From Talinum fruticosum (lineage: Eukaryota; Streptophyta; Magnoliopsida; Caryophyllales; Talinaceae): a stretch of DNA of 64,000 bases. Under the pieces are notes generated by a model. The model was given only the letters and a program-made list of their open reading frames with translations. It was not told where the DNA came from and did no database searches. Positions 1-12,145 of this stretch are shown here, piece after piece; positions within the stretch are counted from its first letter, which is position 1; each line of letters starts with the position of its first letter. The stretch spans positions 6,185,001 through 6,249,000 of the forward strand of contig JAITYX010000033.1 of the NCBI GenBank assembly GCA_021018815.1, in the 5' to 3' direction. The position numbers and the translations under genes were made by a program.

Positions 1-1208
1 CACAATCTCTCATGTGATTTACTTAGCCACTTCTAGCCTCATACTCGGCTTGTTTTAGACATTTCTCACAAGTTTCTCAAATTGGAACTCTTAGAGGGAT
101 CTCCATAACCACTGCATCCTATGTTTGGTCGACCCAAAACTTAGATGGAAATAGAGAAAATTCCCAAATCAATTGTTCTTCCAACGTAGCTCCCAAATGT
201 ACTAAAAAGAAGCCTTCCAACACACCAAAACACACATGCACTTCGGCAAAATACCAAATTTGACATTCTCGGTCATGGACCCAAATATTATTATCAAGAA
301 AACCAATTCCACCAATGATACAACGAACCTTTCATGTTATATTTCCCGTTAAGTTTCCTTTCCATAGCCGTTAATTCTCATTTGTAGCTTCCAAAAGTAC
401 CCACCTATAAGTGTTTCCGTAAATATATGCAAGTATCTCTCAGCACTCAGGGTGCTCAACCCTATCCTATTCACCAATGTGACATTTCAATTAATTCTTT
501 AGTAAGAACTCCCAAAAAGCAGCCTCTACATCTAAATCAACAAGCGGAAACAGGAGTCTCTCATGAATGCTTCACTTAGGCTAGTGCACCGTATGTCTCC
601 CTTTTTCCCCATCTAAGATCAATCATGCGCTCTCTAAACTCCTTGGAAATAATTATATGAACGACCAATACATAATTGAATACTGGCATGCTTCTTAGGG
701 GTAGAATTCCTAAGTCAATTAACGATTAGAAATCACCACCACGAAACTAATGAATAACGAAACAGGAATAGGGTTTAGCCACATTCGAGTCACATACTTA
801 GCACGCATAAATCATTTACATTTATAAGCACATAAGTTCACAATTCAGATCCCTAAACTCATCTTCCAGCTAATCACATAAGAAATCCAATCAACGAAGT
901 CCTAAAGATAGAGGTTTCTAATTCGAGACTAAACGGAATCAATGAGTAATGGACCGAAAATAAGATTTCAGCCACACTTACTCACATAATTAGCACACAC
1001 AAGTCACTCATGCATCACCTTAATGGGCGATTTACAATCAAATAATTCAACTAAGTCAACGAGGTAGTCACTTATAAGGCAGAGGTTGAACTTAAGGGGA
1101 CACATATGTGGCCCACAAACAAAGCACATAGTCACATAACAAGGATCCTAGACGGCTATATGCAATGCAAACATAAGGTTGCCAAAATCTATGCTCTAAT
1201 ACCATTGT
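1..1208 (-). mobile_element. Leader of a Ty3/gypsy element, cut by window edge
   Basis: This is the region just inside the 5' LTR of a minus-strand element. Read on the minus strand, the LTR end is followed after three bases by TGGTATTAGAGC, which matches the initiator tRNA-Met-type primer binding site used by many plant retrotransposons (plus strand about 1194-1205). I see no long open frame on either strand, so this looks like untranslated leader, with gag and pol presumably to the left of the window. The element belongs to the same LTR family as the solo LTR at 42863-45985. Orientation is secure from the LTR and primer site; the lineage is inferred. Confidence 0.75.
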
Positions 1209-4200
1209 TGTAACATCCCAAAACACCCCCTAGGAGTATTACATTGCCGAGTTCCTTATGGGAACTCCCAAGGCTCTGTCAGTGTCGGTTGGCTCTCTAA
1301 TACCAACTTAGAGGTAATAAAGATGGTTTCCTAAAAGAATTTGAGATTTTCTAAAATTTTCGGCAGAGTTCTGTTTGTAATATGGACTATCCCATAGGCG
1401 TAAAGCCTTAAAACCTACATAAAAGCATAATATAACTTAACAAGCCATACGCTCGAGTATATAACTCAACGGCCACACGCCGGAGTCCAACCAATCATGA
1501 TATAAAACTTAAAACAATCTAAATGGTTCATTATATATTTTTTACAACTATATGAACTAAATTACAACCTACAATGCTGAGAAATATAAGAAATGCATAT
1601 TCTTGACTTGAATCACTCGAGCACGCATCAAACGAAGCAATAAGGGGAGTCGAAATATGCTAAGTGGAAATCATACTTTTTAAAAATGTACCTACAACAC
1701 TTGGGGAGGGAAAATGGGGAAATCTATTTGGGTGAGAAATAAACCACGGGCTCACCGGAATCTTATACCCTTAAAATGGACATTCTTTACACGTACTACT
1801 CATAATAACAAAATCAATAAAAACATAATAACATAATACAAATCTAGATGCTTTGAATGAAATCTCTTGCAACATAAATATCCTAACTCTTCAATCATTT
1901 AAAACACCATTTCACATTCATGAACAATTCTTTGGGAACCGAATCAACTTTCTAGGCCTTCGAGGATTCGATTTAGCGAGTTCTTTATTCCGGGCGTAAC
2001 CTCGAACAAAGGGCTCCCGAGAACTATCTTCTAGGAAGTCTTACATCGAGCATCCTGTCACCGCAGGACCCTGTTAGAACCCTTCCCTCGAAGTTTCTAG
2101 TCGGGCGTCTCCTAGTTCGAACCCTTCGGTATGCTAAGCGATCCGTAGCCAGTTGATCCAAAATTCTTTGCACATACACATTCATCACATTCACTTCATA
2201 GCTTTCTCAATCGATTTAACATCAACGAAAGCATAACACCACATGTCACCCTTATAAATTCACTTTCTCAAATCAGTTTGACACACTCTGGAAGGTATAA
2301 TATTATGTACCATCCCTCCAAATTCAATGTCTCAATCAGATTTACTTCTTTAAAACATAATCATGTTTGAAAGGTAATTCACAAGAAGTTGCATTCAGGG
2401 ATCATTTCACATAAAATACAAAACTCTTCTCGAACTACTTTTCAATATCACGTAAAGCAATCACTTAACCCGAATAGCCACTATTGAATGTAAGTAATCA
2501 TTCTCAACTCTTTTCCAACTATGCCTTTCTCAATCCATCACTTTAGTAAGATTAATTTCCATTTTCTAAGCCACAATGACCACAAGCGGACACCACCTAA
2601 TTCAACACCTCAACATCTCACAATTCTTTGTCTTGACTTCACTTACTCATTCTAAGTCTCTATTTTATGAATCCACTTCTTTCACTCACGTCTCAACTTC
2701 TCACAACTCCATGTCTTGACCCCAATTCCTCATTCTAGGTATCTACTTTATAATTTAACTTCCTTTGCTCATACTCAGCCATATGACTCCTAATCACACT
2801 TTATTACTTAAGTTCCTCTTTCTAGGTTCACCTTCCAACTTAATTTCATCCCAAGGCTTAGACATATTCTAAACTCAACCTTAATCTTAAAATTCCCAGC
2901 TCGTCACTTCCTCGTATCAAACTCCTATTGGATGTCTTCATCTTATCAATCAATTCTTTTTCATCTATCCTCAATTATATAATTCTTAATCACTTTTCAT
3001 CACTCAAATTTCGTTAGCTTCGCTTACCTTCACGTTTAATTCAACCTCGAGGATTTAAATGTACTTCGAACTTAATTAACCTCACAATTGCCTATTTCTC
3101 ACTTACATGTCTCAATTCCGCATCACTCAATATGAATTCATATCCCTCTTTACACCTCACTCATTATTTCCCGATATTAGTAATTATTTCTTAATGCCGC
3201 AAACTCAGTAAATCCCTAAGGCTTAATCCGAAACATTGATTCATAATTTATACCCAAACCACAACGTAGTCATCCCTAACTTGATCGAAATCTCGATACT
3301 ATTCATTAGATCCAAGCAACCTAACTCCGTATGAATTACCGGGTTTTCAATTCAAGCTTAAATGATCACCAAATCCCTTCATAACTCCTAATTTAACTTT
3401 CAAGCATCTACTAAACACGTTGACTCACACATATTCAATATTCACAACAAGGTTCAATACTCACAATAAATTCATTTATGTTTCAAAAGTACTAATAGTT
3501 TAGAGTATAGGACTACCCACCTGAAATTCTCGGGTTTTAGGGGTGGATTTCGGGCTCCTTTACTTCGCCTTTCTGGTCCTGGTCCCTCTTCTCACCTAGG
3601 TTCTTACACAATTCCACTATGTCTCTCGCTTCCCTGTTTCTAGCCCCTGTTCCCCTTGGTTGGGCCCTCACATGCTCGCCTTCGGTCCTTCTCCCTTGCT
3701 GCCACTACTTTTCCCGGTTTCGGCCTCCGGACCCTCTCGCGCTCTGTCTCCGCTCGGGTCCTTCCTTTGCCCTCGCTCTGTCCCGGTCTCTCGCTTTCTT
3801 CCCTCGCTTGCATCTCTTCACATCGCCAGCTGCCACCTTCGGTTCTGCGGTGGTCGTCGGTCCCCCTAAATCTCCCTAGCCCTCGCACACCCACCTCCTC
3901 TCTCTCTATCTCCCGTTCGGTGCTCCCTCTTTCTTCCTCCTCCGGCTCTGCTTCTTTTCTTCGTTTTCCCCGACCCCTTCTTCTTTTCTTTTCCCTTTAA
4001 TTTCTTTCCTCCTTCCTTTTGATGTGGCCCCTTCACAAATTGCTAGCACTCCCTAATTTCACACTAATCAAGTCCCTAGCAATCCACTTAATCCTCTTTC
4101 TTATTTCCTTTTTCTTTTCTTTTGCTAATCCTCATAATAACTAAACCCACATACGTAGTATAAGCGAGTCTCGGGTTTTTAGTTAGCTCATCCAGGTGGA

Positions 4201-4389
4201 AAAATTCGGAGGAAGGAATTAATACGCTTTACCAATAAGAGTTACACGAACTAATAATAATTCACTCAAATAACTTTAAGAATATCTAATCACGTAGATA
4301 TCTTGGTCGTTCGACCTACTCTATTTAATTAAGGCTAAATAATTAATTTAATTCATATAGCTACCTAACCCAAAATTACGAGTCTTACA
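1209..4389 (-). repeat. 5' LTR of minus-strand Ty3/gypsy element
   Basis: On the plus strand it opens TGTAACATCCC and closes GTCTTACA, so it has TG...CA ends with short inverted TGTAA/TTACA termini. It is about 3.2 kb. It is homologous in reverse orientation to the solo LTR at 42863-45985: matching stretches include the plus-strand start (phrases such as ctctaataccaacttagag), the pyrimidine-rich segment near 3620-3960 and the AT-rich end. The primer binding site next to base 1209 makes it the 5' LTR. Its outer edge abuts copia gag sequence at 4390, so the element inserted into an older copia element. Confidence 0.85.
3610..3985. other. GC-rich pyrimidine tract inside LTR
   Basis: About 370 bases rich in C and T (purine-rich on the LTR sense strand) with many CpG, standing out from the AT-rich remainder of the LTR. 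All frames are open because stop codons are rare in such sequence. The same segment occurs at the equivalent place of the solo LTR (43230-43810). It is probably part of the transcribed leader of the element. I do not call a gene here. Confidence 0.6.
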
Positions 4390-4869
4390 TGAGCTCATTG
4401 TGAAGTTATTTAATCATGAGTTGCACCTAGAAGAAGAGGAAGCTAAGGTCAACATCAAAATGAACATTGCACTTATAGCATCATAAGACAGACGACAAAG
4501 TCCGAGCTCCTCGGATTCCGAAGAGGATCCTATGGCACTCATTTCACGAGGTTTTAAGAAGATGATGGAATACAAAAACTAGCAATAGAGGCCAAAGCAA
4601 GAGTTGTACAAGAAAGACAAGAAAGGTAAATATTCATCCTCATCCAATTTGTGTTTAACTAAGAACTCTAGCTGTTTTGAGTGTGGTAGCAAGGAGCACA
4701 TAATCAAAGACTGTCCAAAGAGAAAGGAGGTAAGAAAGAATAGAAAGGTTATGGTGGGTACCCGAAGTGATGATAATTTAGAACAAGATGATGATTTTGA
4801 TGAGTCAAAGTGTCCGATGGGACTATTAGACTGTGAAGACTCGGGTTTTGACTCTAAGACATTCTAAGT
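4390..4869 (+). pseudogene. Copia gag fragment with zinc knuckle
   Basis: This is the C-terminal part of a SIRE-like copia Gag, the nucleocapsid protein that packages element RNA. The best frame runs from about 4604 and carries a CCHC zinc knuckle, CFECGSKEHIIKDC (about 4673-4714), with the correct C-x2-C-x4-H-x4-C spacing, followed by a basic stretch and an acidic tail ending in a stop near 4867. Bases 4390-4600 resemble the gag region at 6960-7060, but in broken frames. The N-terminal part is missing because the gypsy LTR abuts it on the left. A copia LTR follows directly, with no pol between them, so this is either host sequence for a second copia insertion or the product of an internal deletion. 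Confidence 0.8.
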
Positions 4870-4875
4870 ATTACA

Positions 4876-6299
4876 TGAAGACTCGGTATGAATCCTATCC
4901 CTCTTAAGTTTTGATTCCAAGTCATTTTCAGCACTATAGAAACTCTTCTCTAAGTTTTCATTATGTTCTAACCGAGTCGAAATTGCTCGATTACATGTCT
5001 TCCTCACTAGTGTTTCTTACTCACTCGGACATCACTCGGAACTATCGCATACTCAAATAATTTCTCTAACACTCTTATTTTGAGCACTCACTTTGTATGT
5101 CAACGCAAAGAGAATTACAACATTAATTCTTTATTCTAAGACAACTTATTTCCTTGAGTATTATTTTACCAAATCAAGTTGTTATACTCTAATAAACTCT
5201 TTCAACTTGATCATCTTTACGATTGACTAAAGATGGAATTTGAGTATATTGAATATTACACTCATATTCCATTCATTTAGGCCAAAGATTGTTAAGCATT
5301 TATTTACTCGAATTTAATCATTATTTATGCCTAGTCTTGGACCAAAGTATTTTATACTTTTGGAACCAATGTGGTTTGCATTTGTAGGTTACTCAAATGA
5401 GGCTAACTTATTTTTAAATACAAAAAGAAATCGCCTTCTAGTCGTTCAACACCAGCGGACAAGTTTTAGCTACTTCGGACATGGCTCGGACATCGTGTCG
5501 GGATTTTTGTTTCCAAAGCTGGAAAACTCCAACTCTAGGACTAACGGTTGTTTCCACTTCAGCATTCAGTCACCACCAATTGATTGGAACATCTTTTTGA
5601 CCCAAGAGTCAGTTACACAACGATCACATCCCAACAGACTTTTCTAAGTGACATAGAAAAGCCGTTATAACTGGCTACTAAAGACTTTTGTCCGGAACCA
5701 AGAATCAACGGTCACTTGCCCGGTTGGCTATAAATAGATGCCACTTCAAAAGACTAGGAGATTGCTGACACTCTGTATTTTTATTGTTGACGTAATTGTT
5801 CTCATTCTTACTCAATATTCTTTTTACAACTCCAAGACTCGTATTTAATTTTTTCCGAGTTGTAAAGAAAGTTTTGTAATAAGTCACATTCTTTTCTTAC
5901 TCTCTAAGTAAGGTCCCTTAGCTTAGCTATAAGGGTTAACTCAGCTTAATTGTCCCTTTTGTAAAAGCTACATGAGTTAGGAAATACTAGATTACATAAG
6001 GGAACTTCGAGTCTAGAAAACATTATAACGAATTGTTTTTGGGAAGCAATTCTGGTTGAGTCAATCCTCCGTATTTTGTGGATTCAAAATAGTGGATTTG
6101 ACTTGGTGCTAGGATTAGCACCGTCTCGTGCTTTTCTGCCCGGGAGGGTTTCCACGTATATCCGTGTTACTGCCGTTTTGAGTCCATTATAGAATAAGAA
6201 TCGATCTTAGCTTGTATTAGTGCAAAAATTGTTTAATTTTCTTCATCACCATATTCACACTCTCTAGGGTGACTTCGACTCTCCAAGAACAAACCTTCA
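4876..6299 (+). repeat. 5' LTR of a degraded SIRE-like copia element
   Basis: It starts TGAAGACTCGG and ends AAACCTTCA, the same termini as the LTRs at 29116-30642 and 38174-39698 read on their sense strand. It is immediately followed by attggtgttagagcc, a primer binding site. A TATA box lies about two-thirds in. The body is recognisably the same family but clearly more diverged than the pair around the intact element, so this is an older copy. Confidence 0.85.
5729..5737 (+). promoter_or_regulatory. TATA box of copia LTR
   Basis: TATAAATAG within the LTR. The motif is also present at the corresponding place of the other family members (7775 region on plus; 29765, 38827 and 46313 on minus), which supports it as the core promoter of the element. 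The transcription start would be about 30 bases downstream; this is inferred. Confidence 0.65.
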
Positions 6300-6301
6300 A
6301 T

Positions 6302-6314
6302 TGGTGTTAGAGCC
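6302..6314 (+). other. Primer binding site
   Basis: TGGTGTTAGAGCC begins two bases after the LTR and differs little from TGGTATCAGAGCC, the complement of the initiator tRNA-Met 3' end that primes minus-strand DNA synthesis in plant copia elements. The same position of the element at 29116-39698 reads TGGTATCGAGCC. Confidence 0.8.
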
Positions 6315-6355
6315 TAGCCTTTCAAGAGGATCTCACCGTCCGGTATAAAGATTAG

Positions 6356-7420
6356 ATGGCTCGGAACAATTTACAACTCGATGAAGGAAGATCATCCACT
6401 AGACTACCAAAGTTCAAAGGGTGAAACTCGCCCATTGGAAGAAGATGATGGAATGTTTCCTGATGGAGAACGATGAAGATGTTTATAACATAATTCAAGC
6501 CAACAACTACATTCCAATGACGACGGAGAATGCAACTCTTGAACCTATAAACAAATTTGAGTTCACCACTAGGAGACCGAGAAATTCAGAATGAATTTCA
6601 AAGCTATGAACACACTAATGTGTGCCATTAGCGCAAAAGAATACAACGAGTCTCGACTTATGACACGACCAAAGAGGTGTTAAACAGTCTTGTCAACACC
6701 TAGGAAGGAACAAGCCAAGTGAAGTAGGCGAACATAAGTCAATATCTTCATAAGTATAAGTTGTTCAAGATGGAGCCGAAGAAAGAATCACCGAGATGTA
6801 TGTCCGATTTACAAAGATTACTAATAATCTCAAATATCCGGGTAGAAAGATCTCATACAAAGAAATGTCAAGAAAGATTATGAGAAGTCTACAAAAGAAC
6901 GGATGTGGTCCCAAAGTGACAGCCATTGAAGAAGCTCGGAACCTCTCTCAACTAAGACCGGACGAGCTTATCGGGAAGTTATTTACCCACATTATTCATC
7001 CGGAAAAAGAGGATGTCGAGGTCAACACCAAAAACAATATTGCGCTAAAAATCTAAAAAAGCGGACTCGAATGTCTAAGTTCCTCAAAATCGGAAGAGCA
7101 TCCTATGGCACTTATAGCCTATGGCTTCAACGGAATGATGAAATACAAGAAGTGGGAAAGAGGCCAAAGGATAAGTTGTACAAGAAAGATAAGAAGGAGA
7201 GAAAAGGTAAATATTCTTCTTCATTAAAGTTATCTTTATCTAAGAACTCGCTTGCTATGAATATGGCAGCAAGAAGCACATAGTCAAAGATTGTCCCAAG
7301 AGAAAGAAGGACAGAAAGAAAATTGCTATGATGGCTACCTAGTGTGATGATGACTCATCCGAAGAAGATAACTCGGACGACTCAAAGTGTCTTATGGCGA
7401 TTACGGACTTAGAAGGCTGA
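6356..7420 (+). pseudogene. SIRE-like copia gag, decayed
   Basis: The frame opens MARNNLQLDEG, parallel to MARNTGEFDEGE at the gag start of the element at 29116-39698, which fixes the start at 6356. Several frameshifts and stops follow. A central open stretch (6796-7056) carries typical copia Gag sequence (ITNNLKYPG, then LSQLRPDELIGKL). Near 7255-7300 the zinc knuckle reads CYEYGSKKHIVKDC: the second cysteine has become tyrosine, so it could not bind zinc normally. The frame ends at a tga at 7418-7420 after SKCLMAITDLEG. No protease, integrase or RT follows; an LTR remnant lies about 270 bases downstream, so this is a gag-only deletion derivative. Confidence 0.8.
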
Positions 7421-7689
7421 ATCCGAGTCGGATAACGTAGACTCAAATATTAATAAGGTAGTTGAATCCGAGTAAGACAACCAGCTTCCGACCGTTAAAC
7501 ACCAACGGATAGAAAAGCACCTTTTCCGAACAAGGGATAGACTCTATGTGAGGGTTGTTACCAAATTCGGTAAACTTCAACATTGCGTCGAACAGCTTCT
7601 TTCCACCCTAGATTTCAATCACAACTGGTAGAATGGACTACTTTTGAGTGAAGAAACAAAGCATAACGTCGACATTGCAATTGCCCATT

Positions 7690-8250
7690 TTTTGAGTGAC
7701 TCCGACTAGTCGTTATAACGGTTAATGAAGCTCACAAGTCCGGAACAAGTTGCAGCGATTGCTCTACCTTGTTGAGTATAAATAGAAGCCTTCCTACAAG
7801 AGTCGAAGATTGTTGAACATCGACGAACACATTGCTAATCACGTACTCAGTGTATCCTCACTCAATATTTACCTTACAACTCTAGTTCGTAAGTTCTTAC
7901 TTTGTGACTTGTAAAGAGAAAGTCTTGTAATCACTTTTATTCTTTCTATTCTCTGTTAAGTCCCTTGACTGACCTCTAAGGGGTAACTCAGCTTAGTTGT
8001 ACCTACCTGTAAAGGTTACCTCAATTAGAAAGTACTAGGTCGGACAAGGGAATTTATGAGTCTAGGAAAAACTAGTAAATGAATTGTCTAAGGGAGCAAT
8101 TTTGTAAAGAGTCAATCCTTGTAATTTGTAGATTGAAATTAGTGGGTTTGACTTGGTGCTTGGATTAGCACCGTCCCGTGGTTTTCTCGCCCTGGAGGGT
8201 TTCCACATATTTTATGTGTTAGAATTGCTTTACCCTCTCTTGATTGGGAT
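7690..8250 (+). repeat. Truncated 3' LTR of the gag-only copia element
   Basis: It matches the downstream part of the LTR at 4876-6299: TATAAATAG at about 7775, the ...taactcagcttag... stretch, and the final ttagcaccgtcccgtg and ggagggtttccac segments. It stops before the expected ...CCTTCA end, so about 60-70 bases of LTR end are missing. The left boundary is uncertain: I could not align 7421-7690 with the LTR. Confidence 0.65.
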
Positions 8251-8261
8251 CCTTAACTCGG

Positions 8262-8460
8262 GCTTGGTTCGGTCGAATGATAATGGGTTTGTAGGCCAAC
8301 CCTAATAAAAAAATTATTTTTTGGTGCTAATGGGTTGTTTATGGTTTCATCGGCTTCCGTCAAGCCAATCGGACTTCGACCGTGATCCAAGTTTACAGAT
8401 AGGACTGGGATTTCATCATTTGTATGACAAAATAAATAATAGAAATAAAGGAGATTACGG
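8262..8460 (-). repeat. Scrap of Tat-type LTR
   Basis: This resembles the 5' portion of the Tat LTRs at 25850-26030 on the minus strand, sharing a block reading ggtttcatcggcttcc..., then cgtgatccaa and ggatttcatcatt. It lacks both LTR ends and internal sequence, so it is a truncated remnant. Confidence 0.55.
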
Positions 8461-9998
8461 CAACACATTTTTGGTTTCCACAAGGTGCTAATTACTCCTT
8501 TACTCTTGTAGGATCGTCGTGCCAAGTCCTCTCCTTCGAGAGGTTTTCCTGGCAGCTCCGGCATTCATGGTCATGTTGTTGGTCAATAGATGCTATCTAG
8601 TAGTACTGCTTGGAGCTGGTACTTTATGGCGTTTATCCTGGTGTTTCACAGTCATAGCGCTTCGAAGTAGGACGAAGCTCTTACGTAATTAGGCCTAGTT
8701 CCTGTTGAGTCGGACCTAGTTCTTCTAAGGCTAGTATGGATGTTATTCCATTGTAGGGTCTCTACCCTTATGGCAACCCATATGATTTTTGTCAAATGTG
8801 ATATAGTGGGCCTTAGTATGAGGCCTCAAACCGACTTAGGACCACGGGGCTAGCTCTTCATATGCGGTGGGAGATAGGTAGGTTTTAACATTTATCTCGG
8901 AAGGATGTTGGCAATTATGTCTTCGTCCATGTTGATGATTGCTGATGGAGAATGAATAACCATTTGTATGGTGCTTAATAGTGTTAATATTAATGTTTTT
9001 TATGTTATTGACTCTATGCAATGAGATGAATACAAGGACTCGATTCTAAAAGATTCAAAGATAAATTCGAGAAAAATTACACATAGCCCCCATTCCCCCA
9101 AAAGAAAATAATAAAAATAAAATGAGAAATGCTAAGTTGCATTGTCCATATGTAACCAAGCCGACGAAATGGGTTTTCATAAAAAGCTGGCCCACTTGCA
9201 AAAAATGCTCGGAGAAAGAAAAAAATTAACTAGCTGGTTCGACCAGGTGCCAGCCTCGAGCACGGTCCGGGCCTAGCAGGTCTTAGCCGTGTAAGCAAGG
9301 AGGAGTGTGAGCTCGAGAATTTACTATAAAAAGGAACCATGGCAGGTCTTCGAGAGTCACACTTTCGGAATTCAACTAGAACTTCTCGAAAGCACTTCCC
9401 AAAACTTTTAGTTTCCTTATTCCTTTAATTCCCTTGAAAACGAACTTCATCACTAAATTAACCCGCTGGATGCATGACATTAATGATGTCGATAGGCTAG
9501 GTTCTCGAATTATAGGCTGAATACTCTCTTTAGCGTTAGGCAAGAGGGGATCCATTGGACATTATTAAGGGCTGTAATGTCGTTCCGGGATCTTGAACAT
9601 CACGTATTCAAGTTCGGGGATCAAGAGCTGAGTCCTCTCATCTGAAAAATTCGATGCCATTCTAGGCATCCATCATCGTCAAAGCAAGTTTGTGGTTCTA
9701 ATGCCATCAACTAATATGGTAGGAACATGTAAACGTCTCTTAAGTATGAAAAACAAGAATCCGAGATGGATTATGATCAAAGACGAAATGAATCGACCAA
9801 TATGATGTCACGCCTTTGTTTGATGTATGCTTTAGTACCGACACTCATCCAAAGGCGTCAAGCCATTATCACGTGCATAATAGGTGGCTTTCTATTGGTG
9901 GGGGCCATACGGATATGGCGCCTACTATAATGCTAAATATTACTCGAACAATTAATTTTTTTCATAAGCAAATACAAGTACAAGTACAAGTACTTCTT
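8461..9998. other. Unassigned spacer
   Basis: I recognise no gene or element here. Short open frames occur on both strands without family features. A TATA-like sequence, TATAAAAAGG, lies at 9325-9334 on the plus strand in a locally G-rich segment and could mark the promoter of an unrecognised LTR remnant, but no terminal repeats or coding support it. Confidence 0.4.
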
Positions 9999-10386
9999 TT
10001 GGATTAGATTCATTTACATCAAGTCGGGTCACAATCCGAGTCAGTAAGGGATTAGATTCATTTAGATCAAGCTGGGTCACAATCTGAACCGTAAAAGACA
10101 TATTATACAAACTCGCCCAAACTTGTTTTAACGTTTCTCGATTGTTTATGGCAGTACAATAATTAAATAGATTCCCAACACAATTTGAATTAATTAATAC
10201 ATACTTTATGTAGCTATCAAGTAATATGAAATGAAAAAAATTCATGTAGACTCTAAGCAAGAGAACCTCACTCATTATGGAGACAATTTGTGGGTTTGGT
10301 CTCACACGTGAGCCTCTTAAACTTTCCTTACAATAATAATCTACTAGAGCACTATTTATCGGAAAAATAAAATTCAAATTGGACAT
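9952..10386 (-). other. 144-codon open frame with in-frame repeat, function unknown
   Basis: An open frame on the minus strand in AT-rich DNA. Near its C-terminus a 48-bp tandem duplication (10001-10048 and 10049-10096) encodes two 16-residue repeats of the form IVTxLDxNESNP. It then ends in a short VLVLV run encoded by the simple repeat acaagt. I recognise no domain. It lies just downstream of the En/Spm pseudogene on the same strand, so it may be chance or an element remnant. Confidence 0.25.
10001..10096. repeat. 48-bp tandem duplication
   Basis: Two adjacent 48-bp copies beginning ggattagattcattta, differing at a handful of positions. Just upstream, at about 9972-9992, is a small acaagt simple repeat. 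Confidence 0.85.
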
Positions 10387-10550
10387 ACAATTGAAAAGAA
10401 TACTAATTAAGAAAAAAGCATAAAATGAGTAAGGTATGAACTCACGCGTCGAGTAGTTTCATGATATATTTTGGGATGTTGTGGCCTAGAGGATCAAGCT
10501 AGTACGTGACATTACTCTTTTGAAATATGGGAGCAAGCATCCAGTGTGAC

Positions 10551-12145
10551 CTACATTGACATAAATAACACATTTATAAATGTGTAGCACAATAAAAACA
10601 TCATCCAAGTAAATTTGTACAGTCGCCCCTCAATGAACGGTGGCAAGTAACATTTTTTCTTACGTGCATCATGTTTCATGGCTTCGAAGATATATTTGGC
10701 TTGTTCATTTTGGTTCCGCCCAAATCCTTGAATGGAATTGGGGTAGAGAAACTTGACGAACTCATTTCCCAACTCGTGCAGCCACCTCACATGTTAATTG
10801 TATGTAGTTAGAAATTGAAATTAATACTAAAAAAACTATTAATATAGTAACTCACATAATGCCAATCATAATAGCGGATGCGCCGATCTCCTCCATCTCC
10901 AAAAATTGCAGTATGTCATCTCTTGGGCCAACGAAAAAGATGTAATATTTTAAAACTTAAATTACCATAGTGAGCATGACCAATCTCTTGGGCCAACGAA
11001 AAAGATGTTGTATGCGTAGTTAAGAGTGTGGAGGTCCAGTGCCCAAATCGGCAACTCACGGTTGCCTTTCTTGTGCATGACCTCTCTCATACTCACCCTC
11101 AACTCATCACCTAAAAGGGGTGCCCCGTGAACGACGATATCTAGCCTCCATGGGAAAACAACACCTAATGCCATAACATGCTCTAGGGGAAGGTCATGAG
11201 AAGCTAGCATGTGCTTCGTCGCCTACATAAATAAGCATAACAATTAGAATCATAGGATAACCCTTGACATAGAAGTTAAACTATCTAAGAATCCCGAAAA
11301 TAAATGGCAAAAGTTTGCCCTTGAAAGTAAACATTTTCCCGGGATAACAACCCTCATCCGAAATAACAAAAACATACTATAAGTAATTACTCAACGACCA
11401 AAAATCGAGTTCCACAACGACAACACAATATACACCATTCATTAAAAAATTTTATACACCAATTAGTTAAAATATAAACATGCATGTAAATGACGGCCCT
11501 TATCCGAAAGAACAAAAACATACAATAAGTAATTACTCAATAGCTACACGCGAGAGTTCCACATCATCCACACAATAATACACAAGTCATTCAACAAGAT
11601 TATACACCAATAACTCAAAATATAAGCATGCATGTAAATATAATTAGGTTCGAAAATCTGAATTACCTCCACTATAACTTCGAATTGATCAACGGATGAG
11701 CTGGCGTTCGCGCTCGTCGGTATGTTGGGTGAGGATGGATGTAAATCATCCAAGTTGTTTGGTGCAGGCATACCCATGTTGGTGAAGTACGCTGTGTTGT
11801 ATTCCTTCATCAGGCATGCATTTGGGCTTGCATCCCTACCCTCATCTCGTGTCCTCATCTCTTCCATCTCGTGCAACCATTTATGGAGTCATTTGGGACA
11901 TTTAGGATTGTTGGGACTGCATTGGGCCTATTTGTGCCTGCATTTGGGCCATTTGTGACTTTATATGTGCTTAGCCGGATGCTAATCTCTTTCTAGGGCC
12001 AAGGCTAGCTTGTCCTTTCTCCCGGTGGTGTCGGCGACTTGTGAAGTCGATGTCCGTGACAAAGTCTCTTATAAGAAGGAAATAAAGTATCATTTGGAAA
12101 TTCATAACATTAAAACCGATAATTTCTCAAAATAAATAAAGGAAA
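10551..12145 (-). pseudogene. En/Spm transposase-type protein, C-terminal part
   Basis: This is the C-terminal section of a plant CACTA (En/Spm) transposon protein, read right to left. Near 12080-11880 it contains a stretch reading HIKSQMAQMQAQIGPM, the Gln/Met-rich coiled segment usual after the Ptta/En/Spm domain, with stops. An exon at 11544-11876 is acidic and proline-rich. The exon at 10962-11210 holds VVHGAPLLGDELRVS, typical of the small domain before the protease-like tail in these proteins. At 10551-10790 lies RWLHELGNEFVKF...YIFEAM...KKCYLPPFIEG, which resembles the Ulp1-like peptidase region, but the catalytic His-Trp block is lost. Family assignment rests on motif recall, not a search. 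The other parts of this gene lie at 14867-15076 and 23445-24114. Confidence 0.7.
10919..11009. repeat. Short direct duplication in transposase exon
   Basis: The sequence tcttgggccaacgaaaaagatgt appears at about 10922 and again at about 10987. It encodes the VGPRD motif twice across an exon edge, so a local duplication of about 65 bp is likely. Confidence 0.7.

Noticed and set aside
3619..4000. Overlapping open frames of 69-114 codons on both strands
   Set aside because: They lie in a low-complexity C/T-rich part of an LTR where all frames stay open. The products are Ser/Leu/Pro or Arg/Glu runs with no domain.
6302..6314. Possible tRNA gene, from tRNA-Met-like sequence
   Set aside because: Only the short primer site complementary to the tRNA end is present. 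No cloverleaf surrounds it here or at 1194, 38161 and 59421.
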